Assembly (NCBI GenBank): GCA_051453625.1
Contig: JBOZIK010000001.1
Span: 98,884,372 to 98,948,371, forward strand
From: Welwitschia mirabilis
Lineage: Eukaryota > Gnetophyta > Gnetopsida > Welwitschiales
Direction: 5' to 3'
Length of the DNA stretch: 64,000 nt
Within the stretch, counting starts at the first letter, position 1, and each line of letters starts with the position of its first letter. A model generated the notes under the pieces. The model did no database searches. It was not told where the DNA came from and saw nothing but the letters and a program-made list of their open reading frames with translations. The position numbers and the translations under genes are program-made. Positions 53,784-64,000 of the stretch are shown one piece after another.

Positions 53784-54935
53784 TTTCTCCATTCCTTAAG
53801 AGGTTTCATCCTTGAAACTAGAATTTAGCAACTATTTTACCTCTTTTACTTCTACTTAATCCCATAATGATGTCTTATAACTTGTATCTAATTACTTTTC
53901 AAAGGGATAACTGAGTAATTTAAAACTTTTAAGATTATAATTGCACTAAAAAATTATTACTTACAATACTAAAAGAATTGAAAACCTCTTTCTATCAAGG
54001 TTCTTTTTTTTGAAAGAAATAAAATAATTTGGTAATCTTCATGCTTAACTAGATATTCCATAAAAAAAGATTATTAATACCTATTATATCCTAAAGGACA
54101 AATGATTAGGTCTCTTTATTTGGAGTTGAGTGTAAATATTCTTAATATCCATTGACTTCTTTTTTCTAGGATAATTTTTAGCATAGTCAGAACCTTTATA
54201 ATTATCACATCTTGTTCTTTAAGAATCTTTAGTTTCATTATCTAAGAGATATGTAACCTTAGGCCTATTTTTAGTCTTGTTCTTATCTTGATTTTGTATT
54301 GCCTTAACCTTGAAGACTTTACCTTTTTTATCATTTCTGTTTGACTAATAATTTCTAAAGAATGATTTATTTCTCTCTTGAATTTCTCCTCTTTCTTGAA
54401 AATTTCATTTCCTTTTGCTAATTTTCTTATTCTTATTTGAAGACTCTTCACTTATCTTTCCTTCTCTAAAGCTTCTATAAGTGACTTTGATTAAAATAAT
54501 TTTACTTACCTTTAAATAGTTATTATCCATGCTTTTGCATTAGCTATGTAATTGATACCCTCAAAGGTTGGAGATTTTATTCTCTTAAACTACATCATCA
54601 TTTTTTTGAGAGACTCACCATTTTCCTTGCCATCATTTTGCTTATGAAGTTCACATACTAGGTTATTAACTATATTTACAAGAGTTGTACCTTCAATTAG
54701 TTAGTTTACTATCCTTCTTAGAGCCATGATAAATCTATGGAAATCAATTACACACATTATCATCCAAAATTTTCATTCCAAATATTACAACTAAAGTAGT
54801 AGCTAAGTTGAGTGGAATCACAATCTATGTTTTAACAAGAATTATGCCTAGTAAATTTACCAAATATTTATGCCTAGTGAGTTTGCACAATTGTTAAGTG
54901 AGTGAGTTCACAAAATGTATGCTTTGATACCAAAA
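53784..54935 (-). pseudogene. GYP-1 interior 2: shortened gag
   Basis: Homologous throughout to interior 1. The minus-strand gag start lies near 54728 (MALRRIVN), with a KMMM.FKRIKSPTFEG-like block near 54.6 kb and the basic stretch near 54.4 kb. The primer-binding site at 54921-54932 reads TGGTATCAAAGC on the minus strand. No pol genes. Confidence 0.8.
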
Positions 54936-56993
54936 TATAACATCCTAATTTTCAGTAACCAAAAGCTTCTACACATTGATGATGCTTTGATATAAAAAAT
55001 GTAACATCCATATTTTCACACTTAAAAAATTTGTTTAGCTCTGATACCAAAATGTAATATAATGAATTTCTATAGTTAACAAACTCAAACTCACTCTGAT
55101 ACCAAATTTTAATGTCTTAAAATCCATAACTAAAAGCTTTAATTTTTTTGTTAAATATATAAATCAATAATCCTTAAATGAATCTATATGTATGCCAAAA
55201 ATACATCCTTAAGTAACTTTTGAAGGTAAAGAAGATAAATAATTCATCAATGTTTAAATACACAAAAAAAGAAATACTTATTTATTTCCATAAAAATACA
55301 AGTATCATATTGATATCATATCTCAAAAGTCAATCACAAGTATAATAGATTACAAGTTATAAGGATGATAAATCACTTCATTTGAAAGATTTCTCATGCA
55401 TAAGTTGAAATAAATGAACGTTTTTAAACACCCTTCTTGGTAAGACAAATTATCTTTTTATGTGATCCACTCAACTACCTATTAAACATGAAGAACATGG
55501 TGTAAGAACTATAACCTTCACAGTTCCCAATATGATCCATGACAGGGTTCGAATGATAAGGGTTCTTAAGTGAAAAGGGATATCAAGAATAATCCAAAAA
55601 GACCTAGGATTCATTTAAGTTAATCTCTTTTTCTATTACTTCATAATAGATTTTATTAATCTAGTTTCATACAATCCAAAAGGAACAAATGATAAATTAG
55701 TTACATTCTGCCTATTCATCCTAGAAATTTGGTCCCATGGCCTTGGGACTCCCTTTAGAGTGAATCTCTTCCTAAAGACAAACAACTAATTACCCTGGTC
55801 AATTTTAGCTTTCTTATTTAAAAATCATTAACCAAGGTCCATAACCAAAATAAGTTAATCAAAAACTTGTTACAAGACTTAGACAAGATGGGAAGGGTTG
55901 CGATACAAGTATGTAAGATAACACTAACATGGGATAAATGTAGTCTAAATAAAACTTTATTAATATGCAAGAGTAACTTTACAAGAAATACATAAATATC
56001 ATAATCATTTAATGTAGGGATTAATTGAGATGCAAATGATAAGAATCATGTAATAGAATAAAAGAAATATAAGAATCATTCAAGAATGAAATGAAAGAAC
56101 ATAAGAACCATACAAGAAAGGAAATAAAAGCCAAAATCCATATAAGAAAGGATTTGAAGAACCAAAATCCATACAAGAATGAAATAAGAACCATAGAAAT
56201 TATACAAGAAAGAAATCAAAAGAACATAAAAACCATACAAAAAAATAGATTATATCATAAAATCATACCTAAGTTAAAATAAAAATTCCAGAAATCCAAA
56301 AGATTCTAGGGCTTAAAGGTTTGAAAGCTTATCCAAGCTCCAAGGTTCAGTAGCAAAGGCTTCTTCAAAAATAAAAGTGAGGAAAAAGGGTAAAGAGGGT
56401 CTTCTTTATAATTGAGGTTTGATGGAATGTAAAAGGTTATGAGAATATGATGACCAAACATCATAAAGGAGGATGCTCAAGGTGGTGAAAGTTAATAAAG
56501 ATTCTTTATATATGAAAACAAAACATCATGAAGGAAGATGATCAAGATGGCAAAAGTTGATAAAGATTCTTTATATGTGAAGACAAAACATAATGAAGAA
56601 GGATGGTTGAGGTGGCAAAAGTTGGTAAAGATTTGGTAACCACTCTTCTTCCATTTCTTACCAGGACACTGGGTGCATTAATATTATAATAATAAATAGT
56701 GATGCTTATCATGTAATAATAAGTAATTTTCAAAAATCATATTTAAAATATTTTTTAGATATAAGTGCAATAGTTACAAAATTTTAACCACAAAAATTAC
56801 AATTATATCACTAGAATTATTATGACTACTACCAAACATAAAGTATTTTCACAATAGAAATTATATCACTAGAATTATTAAAATAAATACATGTAATAAT
56901 TAGACTAGCTTGAGGATGTATATATAACTATAAAATTTATTTTAATTAAAGTCTTAGGCTAAGTCTCTGAACTTTGAAAGTCTGGATGTGACA
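54936..56993 (-). repeat. GYP-1 LTR 3
   Basis: The plus strand begins TATAACATCCTAATTTTC and ends GGATGTGACA, so the minus-strand LTR begins TGTCACATCC as in many plant gypsy elements. Internal repeats lie at 56040-56240 and 56440-56640. Confidence 0.85.
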
Positions 56994-56998
56994 TTGAA
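56994..56998 (+). repeat. Gypsy insertion target-site duplication, right (TTGAA)
   Basis: Matches TTAAA at 48598-48602 at 4 of 5 positions. Confidence 0.6.
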
Positions 56999-57544
56999 AA
57001 TGATAGATGGTAGGTCATTTCTTAAATAAAAAGGATCAAAATCTATATTTTTGGCATGAATTTTATTTTCTATATAGTTTTTAAAAGCTGTCTACTAATT
57101 GAAAGATGTTTAAAATGAGAAAAGTAGACATCCATCTCATTATGATGCATCTTCTGTTAATAGATTTGATAAGTTATCTACATACTATAAAGGAATCTAC
57201 CTATCTAAAGACATCTAATTTGAAAAATTAAATAAAATTATACCTATCCTTTAAAGACATCTAACATTTAAAGATATCTACTGACTAGATGTCCACAAAA
57301 CTAAAGATATTTCCATGATAGACATTTTTCACTAAAACTTGTCTTCCCAAAAAAATGAAAAAACTTTGAAATTTCTACAAGACAACATCATGATTAGACT
57401 TATTATAGTAGATTAAAAAAAAAGTACATAATACACTAGTTTAAGATATAACTATAATCTCAACTCATAAAATATCATAATCTAGAGTTAATATTTTCAG
57501 AGTGATTACTTAATGAATTACCTGATTGGATGAGGCCTAATCCT
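56999..57544 (-). other. COP-5 region downstream of RNase H
   Basis: Non-coding or fully decayed sequence between the RNase H end and the gypsy insertion, with several AGACATCTA-type motifs at 57120-57330. It should join 48602 when the gypsy element is removed. Confidence 0.5.
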
Positions 57545-59300
57545 TAAGTTTCTTTATAATTTAAGAAACCTATTATCACTTAGTGATTTGGTGAATACAC
57601 TAGTGATTTCATCATTAGTATTAATGTATTCTAGCATGATATCCTTATTTTGTATATGTTATCTAAGAAAATGATGTCTAATCTTGATATGTTTGATTCT
57701 TGAATGTTGAATTGAGTTCTTTGAGATGTTGATAGTACTTTTACTGTCATAAAAGATGGGAATGATTTCCATGAATAGTAGAAAATCTTTTAAGATTTAC
57801 TTCATTCAAAGTAACTGAGCACAACTTCTAGCAGTAATGTATTTAGTTTGAGCAGTTAAGAGAGTAGTTGATTTTAATATTTGTTGCTCCAATAAGAGAT
57901 TGACCAAGAAAGAAGTAAGTTCCACTAGTAGTTCTTCTATCATCCTTTCATCCTATCCAATCTACATCACAATACCCAACTAAATCAAGGGAGAAGTCCT
58001 TTAAATATAAAAGGCCCCAAATAGTATCTTTTAGATAGTAAAATATTCTTTTAATTGCCATAAGATGTGATTCTCTAGGATTACTTTGTTAAAAAGCATA
58101 AATATTTATACTCAAAATGATGTTAGGTATACTAGTAGTAAGATATAATAAACTATCAATCATACCTCTGTATAACTTCTAGTCAACCTTTTTATCATGT
58201 TCATCTTTATCTAGTTTTATGCTTTAGTTTATTGGGATATCTTTGGCTTTACAATCCTGTAAGCCATACTTGATTAGCAAATTTTTAACATATTTAGTTT
58301 GAGAAATGAATGTACCTTGTTTGTATTACACTATTGAAGCACTAAGAAGTTGATTATCTCTCCCATAAGGATTATTCCAAACTCATCCTACATAATCTTA
58401 GTAAATTCTTATATAATAATTTGTCAGTAGAACCAAAAATAATATCATTCACATAGATTTGTATAATAGTAAAATTTTTATCATCCTTTTTAATAAATAT
58501 TATAACATTACATGTAACTCTTTTAAATATATTTTCAATAAGATGAATTAAGAGTTTCTTATACCAAGCTCTAGGAGGCTACTCAGATCATAAAGAGACT
58601 TTTTCAGTTTGTAAACATGATCTATATTATGAGAGTTAGTAAATCCTTTAGGACATTCAAAATATACTTCCTCTTGAAGTACTTCATTTAGAAAAATACT
58701 TTTAACATTCATTTGTTAGAGTCTAAATCCTTTGACACATGCAAAAGTTAAAAGCATTCTTACGTATTCCATATGAGCTACTAATGCAAAGGTTTCTTCA
58801 AAGTCTATGTCTTCTTACTGATTATAGACTTAGATACTAACCTGATTTTATTTTTGATAACATTATCATTTTTATTTGTTTTATTTCTAAAAATCCATTT
58901 AATATCAGTAACATATCTATTAGATGGTCTTAGAGTGAGTTCCTAAACATTACACCTTTTAAATTAATTAAGTTACTCTTGCATTATAGCATTTAATGTT
59001 TATTATTTTTTACTTCATTGGAAGTTTTGAGTTTTATATATGAGATATATTCTGCAAATCCACAAAATTCCTTAGTATGGCTTAGAGTTTAAATACCACC
59101 ATATAGACTACCTATAATGCTACTTATGAAATGACTTCTCTTTAGTCTAATCATGTTTGAATAAGTTTTCTTATCTACTTCTTCTTCTTTCCCCTCCTCA
59201 CTTTCTAAAGGTTATTGAGAATTACTAGATGATTATTTAGGATATATGGAAATATAGTCATCCTACACACAAATACAAGTTGAGTTAATATCATAATATT
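57545..59300 (-). pseudogene. COP-5 reverse transcriptase and RNase H relic
   Basis: On the minus strand, LQEEVYFECPKGF (near 58.67 kb) is followed by KLKKSLYDL, the active-site box YVND (58455-58444, relatives have YVDD, so a catalytic Asp is lost) and DSLLYLTTSIPNIILSI near 58.15 kb. RNase H follows: GYCDVDWIG, KDDRRTTSGTYFFLGQSLI near 57.95 kb, IPIFYDSKSTINISKNS and HSRIKHIKIRHHFLR near 57.7 kb, ending with VFTKSLSDNRFLKL near 57.56 kb. Multiple stops. Confidence 0.9.
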
Positions 59301-60150
59301 TTGACAGTTATAGTTTTTTATAAAACATAAGTTCTATTGGTAGGCTTTACTGACCTTTAAGTAATCTAGAAAAATTCCATTATCAAATTTGAAGTCAAAC
59401 TTTTTAGCTTATTCCTTTCATTTAAAATGAAACAATTTAAGCCAAAAACATGAAGAGGATTTCTTGCTAGACTAAAATTCATATAATATTTTGGAAGTAA
59501 AATGTATTACTAGAACTCTGTTGGAAATATAATAAGTAGTGTTAATGGCTTATATCCAAACATGATATGAAACTTGTATATCATGCATTATTATTCTTGC
59601 CATTTTATTTAAAACCCTATTCTTTCTTTTAAAAACTCCATCTTATTGTAGAGCTCTTAGTGTAGAGAATTGGTGAAGAATATCAAGCTATTTATAAAAA
59701 TTTATAAACAATTAATTTTAAATTATATGCCATTATCACTTCTTATCATCTTGATCTTATACTCCTTTTTGTTCTCTAACTTAATACATAACTTTAAAAA
59801 AATATTGAATGCCTCATCCTTTTACATAAGGAAGGCTACCTATATAAAATAAGAGTAATCATTAAAAACAAGTAGATAATGTCTTTTTTAATCAAGACTT
59901 TCTATGGGAGATGGACAATAGATGCAAAAGATCTAAAGAACATTTAGATGTAATAGTGATTTTCTTACTAAACCTTACCCTTGTTTGTTTTTTCTTTTAA
60001 CATGCTTCGTAAATGTAATCATTAAAGCTTTACAAATTAGGAAGTCCTCTTATCATACCTTTTAAGAATAAGATTTTTAATAAATCTTTATTTACATTCC
60101 TAAGCTTATTGTGTTATAACTTAGTTTTAATTATAGTAATTAACAAGTAC
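59301..60150 (-). pseudogene. COP-5 integrase relic
   Basis: The minus strand shows HNKLRNVNKDLLKI (zinc region), GMIRGLPNL, YIYEACSKEKTNKGK, then core fragments LDLLHLLSIS-like, KLCIKLENKKEYKIK and RSDNG in shifted frames, and NGKNNNA..TSFISCLDI near 59.55 kb. The C-terminal part ends with EILFMFLA (relatives: a YFRVFGCKCF block). It is heavily frameshifted, but the block order is that of copia integrase. Confidence 0.8.
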
Positions 60151-60279
60151 TTAGTTCTCTTATTAAAGATATTTTATAAAATAGTGATATATACATTAGA
60201 TTTTCTATTTCTAATAAATAATAATTTATCTAAGTTATATTATTTGATAATACAATAATCTTTGATAAGGTGATAGAAA

Positions 60280-60560
60280 AATTTACATTAAATGACTAAC
60301 TAACACTCAAAAGATTATGTTGCAATCCTTCTACAAAGAAAACATCTTTTACCTTAAGTAGATTACCTCCTCTAGTGGTTTTAATACCTCTAATAGATGC
60401 GTTTGTACTATCACTAAAGATGACCACTTCTTTGACTTGCTCTACCAAGGTGGTAAAAATGGATTTATCTCTAGTTATGTGCCTTGAACATTTACTATCA
60501 ACATACCATGCATGTTTCTTAATAGCTCATAGTGCAATTTGAGCTAAAAGAGTTGGCCTC
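60280..60560 (-). pseudogene. COP-5 protease relic
   Basis: WYVDSKCSRHIT at 60508-60473 corresponds to the copia WYLDSGCSRHMTG motif, with the active-site Gly changed to Lys. RDKSIFTTLVEQVKEVV and RGIKTTRGGNLLKVKDVFFV follow, and then LQHNLLSVS, all typical of the copia protease to integrase linker. Confidence 0.88.
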
Positions 60561-61334
60561 AATTTTAGAGTTCATATTTTCTTTTAATGTAACCTAAATA
60601 AGACATTGTATCATACTTCTTAGCCTTTTAGCACTGTTAGTGTAATACCTGGTGTTGAAATTTTAATGGATAATTAACCTGAGAATAATCTCATTTGTAT
60701 TAATAATAATAGATAATATTATTGATATAAACTATATGCCCATACCTTGGTCTATAGTCCATTTTTTGAATAAGAAAGCTGAAGTACTACTAGAGGCTTC
60801 ATTATGGCCAAAACCACTTTTATTACTTGAACTTCTATATTGTTCAAGCCTGATGTTTAGAGTCTTCTTTCCTTAGATAAACTTATCATTAATTTTTTTT
60901 GAATTATCAAGTTCCTATATAACATGCTTAAATTCATACATTAATTTACTAATCTCAGCTTTAAGAGCTATGTTTTTAGATGATAACCTATTACAAGTAC
61001 TTCTTTCTTGTTCATATGCTAATTCATAAGAATGAAGTAAAATTTTCATTTTATCATATACCTTTTATAACTTCATGGACTCTTCAAAAATTAAATCATA
61101 CTTATCTTAAATTTTCCTACCTGTTTCATCTTCACTATCTAATTTATATTCTTCTTTTCTTTTATCATTTTCCTTTTAAGTATGTATAATGGCTGTGTAG
61201 GATGGATGACCTCTTTCATCATCAAATGTTTCCACTTTACTTGCATCCTCATCATCATCCCATTTTACAAAGAATAATTTTTCATTCTTAGGTTATTTAT
61301 TTTATGTTTTTTTCTATAACATATTATAGCTAGA

Positions 61335-61376
61335 ACACTCTAAGGCCATGTGTCCTTGTCCTCCATAAATCCAACA
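61335..61376 (-). pseudogene. COP-5 gag zinc knuckle
   Basis: CWIYGGQGHMALEC fits CX2CX4HX4C except that the second Cys is Tyr. It lies between the gag core and the protease, as expected. Confidence 0.85.
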
Positions 61377-61421
61377 TTTTAATTTGGAAATATCTAACTT
61401 GGAAAAAAGTAAAGAGATACT

Positions 61422-61431
61422 NNNNNNNNNN
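61422..61431. other. Assembly gap (10 N)
   Basis: Short N run inside COP-5 gag. Confidence 0.95.
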
Positions 61432-61559
61432 CCTTTAGAATTACCTCTAGATTGAAATCTAGATAGTTTATGATAGTCATCCTTCTTGTTGTTCTTTCAT
61501 GAGAGAAGTTTTTTTAACTTAACTTGTGATGAGTACAAGATATTCTTTCATATCATCCT

Positions 61560-62300
61560 TAGAGTTATCTTAATTTTATCCTTCTTTTATTCTCCCTTTC
61601 AAAGTTTGCCTTGTATTTTCACTAGCTTTAAGAACAATAGCCTTCTCTTTTAGAGCACCATATTGAATAAGAATCATTTCAAAAATTATTAAAGCACTTA
61701 TAATTCTTTAATCTTCATTAAATTAAAGTATCTTAATTCTTTCATGGCTGTTGTCTTAGACATATATTCTAGAGTTAAGGATCTAAAAACCTTTTGAATT
61801 ACCTTAATTTCAAGAAAATTTTTATCAATGCTACATATAGCATTTACTATATTAGATACTCTTGTAAAGTATTGATATACTCTTTCTTCATTGTCCATCT
61901 TTAGATTTTTAAAATAATTTGTCCAAGAAAGAAGTTTTGATTGCTTGATGATGGAGGTTCTTTCATATGTCCCAATTATAACATTTCATATTTCTTATGA
62001 AATTTTGCAACCATCTATTCTATTGAATTCCTCATTTTGAGATCTAAGTAGAGAACATTTTTTGCTTTTGAGTCATATATGAAAGCTACCTTTTCTTTGT
62101 ACTTTTAGTTCCTTCTAGGTTTTATATGTGTAATGGAATTTTCTGTATCATCTATTATGGTTTTTATAGCTTTTGAGTATTTATTCTTAAAGCCTTACCA
62201 AATCTAAAACTCATAAGAGTATAAGCATACATGCATCCTCATCTTTTAATATGCATAGTTAGTCCCATTGAAGAGTGGAGGTCTAACAAATAACACTCCT
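61560..62300 (-). pseudogene. COP-5 gag relic (UBN2-like)
   Basis: Minus-strand gag core. PPLFNGTNYAY-like start near 62.28 kb, KEKVAFIYDSKAKNVLYLDL near 62.06 kb, then in another frame MDNEERVYQYFTRVSNIVNA (61898 on), EIKVIQKVFRSLTLEYMSK and TAMKELRYFNLMKIKEL. This is the copia gag pattern (relatives: KVLRSLP, TAIEE, LS.DEL). The 66-codon open frame 61898-61698 is its best-kept part. Confidence 0.88.
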
Positions 62301-62343
62301 TACATAGTTTACTCAAGAACATTATTTCTTTTTATGATTATAC

Positions 62344-62355
62344 ACTTTAATACCA
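62344..62355 (-). promoter_or_regulatory. COP-5 primer-binding site
   Basis: The minus strand reads TGGTATTAAAGT, matching TGGTATCAGAGC at 9 of 12 positions, two bases after the LTR end CCTCA. Confidence 0.8.
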
Positions 62356-62357
62356 CT

Positions 62358-63776
62358 TGAGGATCATTGAACTTAGATAAGAGGGGTGAATGAGGTGTAT
62401 GAAAAATAAATTCTCCTAAAAAAATTAAACTTTATACAATAAAGACCTTACTAGATTAACCTAATTCTCCAACTTGGGTATGTCCACGCATAGATTATAT
62501 CTTTCTCTTATACCTATGGATATCCTTAACCTATAAAATAGTAGTTTTCAAGCACCACCAATCTTACATACAACTGAAATGCCCCTTGTAATGTAGCACT
62601 TTTTGCCTTTAAGGGATTTATGATAAATCAAAGTAGAAATATGCTTATAAGCACTCACATAAGCACATCCATATAAGGGTTGTCTTACAATTTGAAAACC
62701 ATAGAAAGGAATCTTAAGAATAAATGTAAGAAATGGACTATGATATGTGTATTCAAAAATCATATAGTCATTACAAATTAGGTGCCAATAAACAATTATA
62801 ATAAAAGAAACAACAAGCTTAAAAAAGACATATCTTTGATAAAACACTTACATTTTCTTTTGTTGTTATCACCTACAAGTGTCTTAGATCAAAGTAATAA
62901 AGCTATTATAAGATCTAATGATTAGATAAATGTATTTACTAGATAATATTTTTCCAAATGATAGCTAAAATCCTCTTGTATAGTATCAGTCATGATACAA
63001 GTAATTTATTTTTCTTCTCTCTTTATGGCCTTTATACCTTTGATTTTCTTATTACTGTCATGCTAGAAAGATAACTATTTAGAAGAATTTAACTACTTTG
63101 TAATGGATGGAAACAATTGAGTTTTATTTTTTAATGGCTATTTCATTTTCTATAAATTTTTAAGATAGACATCTTTGAAACAGTATATTTCTCTTGTTAT
63201 GTAGACATCTTCACCTAAAAGACATTTTTGATTAAACTACCTAAATATTAATAAAACTAAACTACTATATCTATGATTATTAGTGATTACAAATCTAAGA
63301 TGTAAAACTTACTTGCTTCCTTAAAATGTAGATAATTTATTAAAATATAATTTATCTCTATTACCTATTCTAGTTTAGCACAAACATCTTCAACTTTGTA
63401 GACATATTCTAATAGTCAAAGTCATATAGATGTATTTAATGTAATAGACATCTTTCATCTATCTCATATCCTAGGTTCAATATAAATGTCTTTTTCATTG
63501 TAGACATCTTTTCCTATGATAGATTCTAGTTTAGCATAGATATCTTTAATATAGTAGATGTCTTTCCTAAAGACATCTTTACATGTGCAGATGTCTTTAG
63601 TTAGTTGTACTTGACGTTTATAAAATTTGAGCTCAACCTTCTATGTAATACAAACTTGAAGTATTGACTTGAATTAATCATTTATTTCTATTTCGTATTC
63701 TTAAATTTGGCCTATCTATATAATAGACACATTACATTTAGCAAGTAGAATAATCAAATCTAGAATTTTATGAATA
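62358..63776 (-). repeat. COP-5 5' LTR (1.42 kb)
   Basis: Plus-strand edges are TGAGGATCATTGAAC and ..GAATTTTATGAATA. Homologous to 44711-45837 (same strand) and, inverted, to the LTRs of COP-3 and COP-4. The part 63390-63610 holds about eight degenerate copies of a TAGACATCTTT motif. Confidence 0.85.
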
Positions 63777-63910
63777 AGGCTTTTTTCATGAAAGAAAAAC
63801 AAAAAAGAGGATTACAGAAAACCATTTAAATTTTAAGCTAGAAGTAAGTCCAAATGTAAATTTTCTACTAGTCATTCTACTTCTTCTAAGAATAATATTT
63901 CAAATTAGAA

Positions 63911-63952
63911 TGTCTAGTTTGTGAAGTAGGAGGACATATAGCATCAAAATGT
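63911..63952 (+). pseudogene. CCHC zinc-knuckle fragment
   Basis: The plus strand encodes CLVCEVGGHIASKC, a complete CX2CX4HX4C knuckle, followed by PNSNRLQGKA. It lies outside COP-5 and on the other strand, so it belongs to a further element that extends beyond the window. The upstream frame is stop-rich and the element type is unknown. Confidence 0.45.
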
Positions 63953-64000
63953 CCTAACTCTAATAGATTACAAGGAAAAGCATAAAAGACAGAGCCCAAG

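Larger units (their letters stand above)
48603..56993 (-). mobile_element. GYP-1, gag-only gypsy-type element with three LTRs
   Basis: Structure LTR-interior-LTR-interior-LTR, all on the minus strand: LTRs 48603-50587, 51733-53783 and 54936-56993 (about 2.0 kb each), interiors 50588-51732 and 53784-54935 (about 1.15 kb each). Each interior has a primer-binding site, a shortened gag and a purine-rich tract, but no protease, reverse transcriptase or integrase. A near-matching 5-bp duplication flanks the outer LTRs, as expected if one insertion was later expanded by unequal exchange between LTRs. It would have relied on enzymes of a full element. It lies inside COP-5. Confidence 0.85.
44711..63776 (-). 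mobile_element. COP-5, large Ty1/copia element split by a gypsy insertion
   Basis: Minus-strand order: 5' LTR (63776-62358), primer-binding site, gag, protease, integrase, reverse transcriptase, RNase H (to about 57,545), a long extra region (57,545-56,999 continuing at 48,602-45,850), polypurine tract and 3' LTR (45837-44711, truncated). A gypsy-type element occupies 48603-56993. Without it the element would be about 10.7 kb, with about 3.3 kb between RNase H and the 3' LTR. That is long for copia and recalls elements with an extra 3' ORF such as Sirevirus. The LTRs look about 75-80% alike by eye, so it is old. Confidence 0.8.

Noticed and set aside
56091-56282. Lys/Asn-rich plus-strand frame
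   Set aside because: Translation of the AAGAACCATACAAG repeat array in LTR 3.
62548-62847. 99-codon minus-strand frame
   Set aside because: Lies wholly inside the COP-5 LTR and has no homologous open frame in the other LTR copies.

Overview
The window is AT-rich nuclear DNA from a plant. The evidence is one intron-containing ubiquitin-L40 ribosomal fusion gene at the left edge, followed by about 59 kb of decayed retrotransposons of plant type (Ty1/copia, Ty3/gypsy, L1-like LINEs and a tRNA-like SINE). A 3.9 kb intron in a very conserved short gene, together with many old nested elements, fits a large-genome seed plant. A gymnosperm is a reasonable guess, but the sequence alone does not prove it.

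Layout. 1-4467 (+): 3' two-thirds of a ubiquitin/ribosomal protein L40 gene in four exons; its first exon(s) lie left of the window. 5.4-6.56 kb (+): an unidentified coding relic with a 13-residue repeat. 6.9-10.6 kb (-): decayed L1-like LINE (LINE-A). 10.6-17.9 kb: AT-rich DNA with nothing recognisable. 17,934-23,956 (-): full-length LINE (LINE-B) bounded by a 13-bp target-site duplication, with ORF1 (zinc knuckles), ORF2 (endonuclease, reverse transcriptase) and, unexpectedly, a J-domain (DnaJ-like) reading frame between ORF2 and the poly(A) end. 24,402-24,592 (-): a SINE with a 12-bp duplication. 24.6-27 kb: LTR fragments with a TATA box and short subrepeats. 29,061-33,664 (+): structurally complete copia element (COP-1) with 245-bp LTRs and a 5-bp duplication. 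33.7-39.4 kb: AT-rich, unassigned. 39.45-40.14 kb (-): the 3' end of another copia element. 40.15-41.88 and 43.19-44.71 kb (+): two LTR-gag fragments of one copia family. 44,711-63,776 (-): a large copia element of that same family (COP-5), split by a gypsy-type insertion at 48,603-56,993 that itself has three LTRs and two gag-only interiors. COP-5 carries a long extra region between RNase H and its 3' LTR that encodes a relic of a plant-transposon protein.

How the parts relate. The only gene likely to be functional is the ubiquitin-L40 fusion. Everything else is mobile DNA with many in-frame stops, many at positions where the family has Gln, Arg or Trp, as expected from decay of methylated cytosines. 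The insertion order is partly readable: the gypsy insertion sits inside COP-5 and is therefore younger than it. Six runs of N interrupt the sequence, and the 420-N run is flanked by an identical 26-bp sequence, so it may be an unmerged overlap and not missing DNA.
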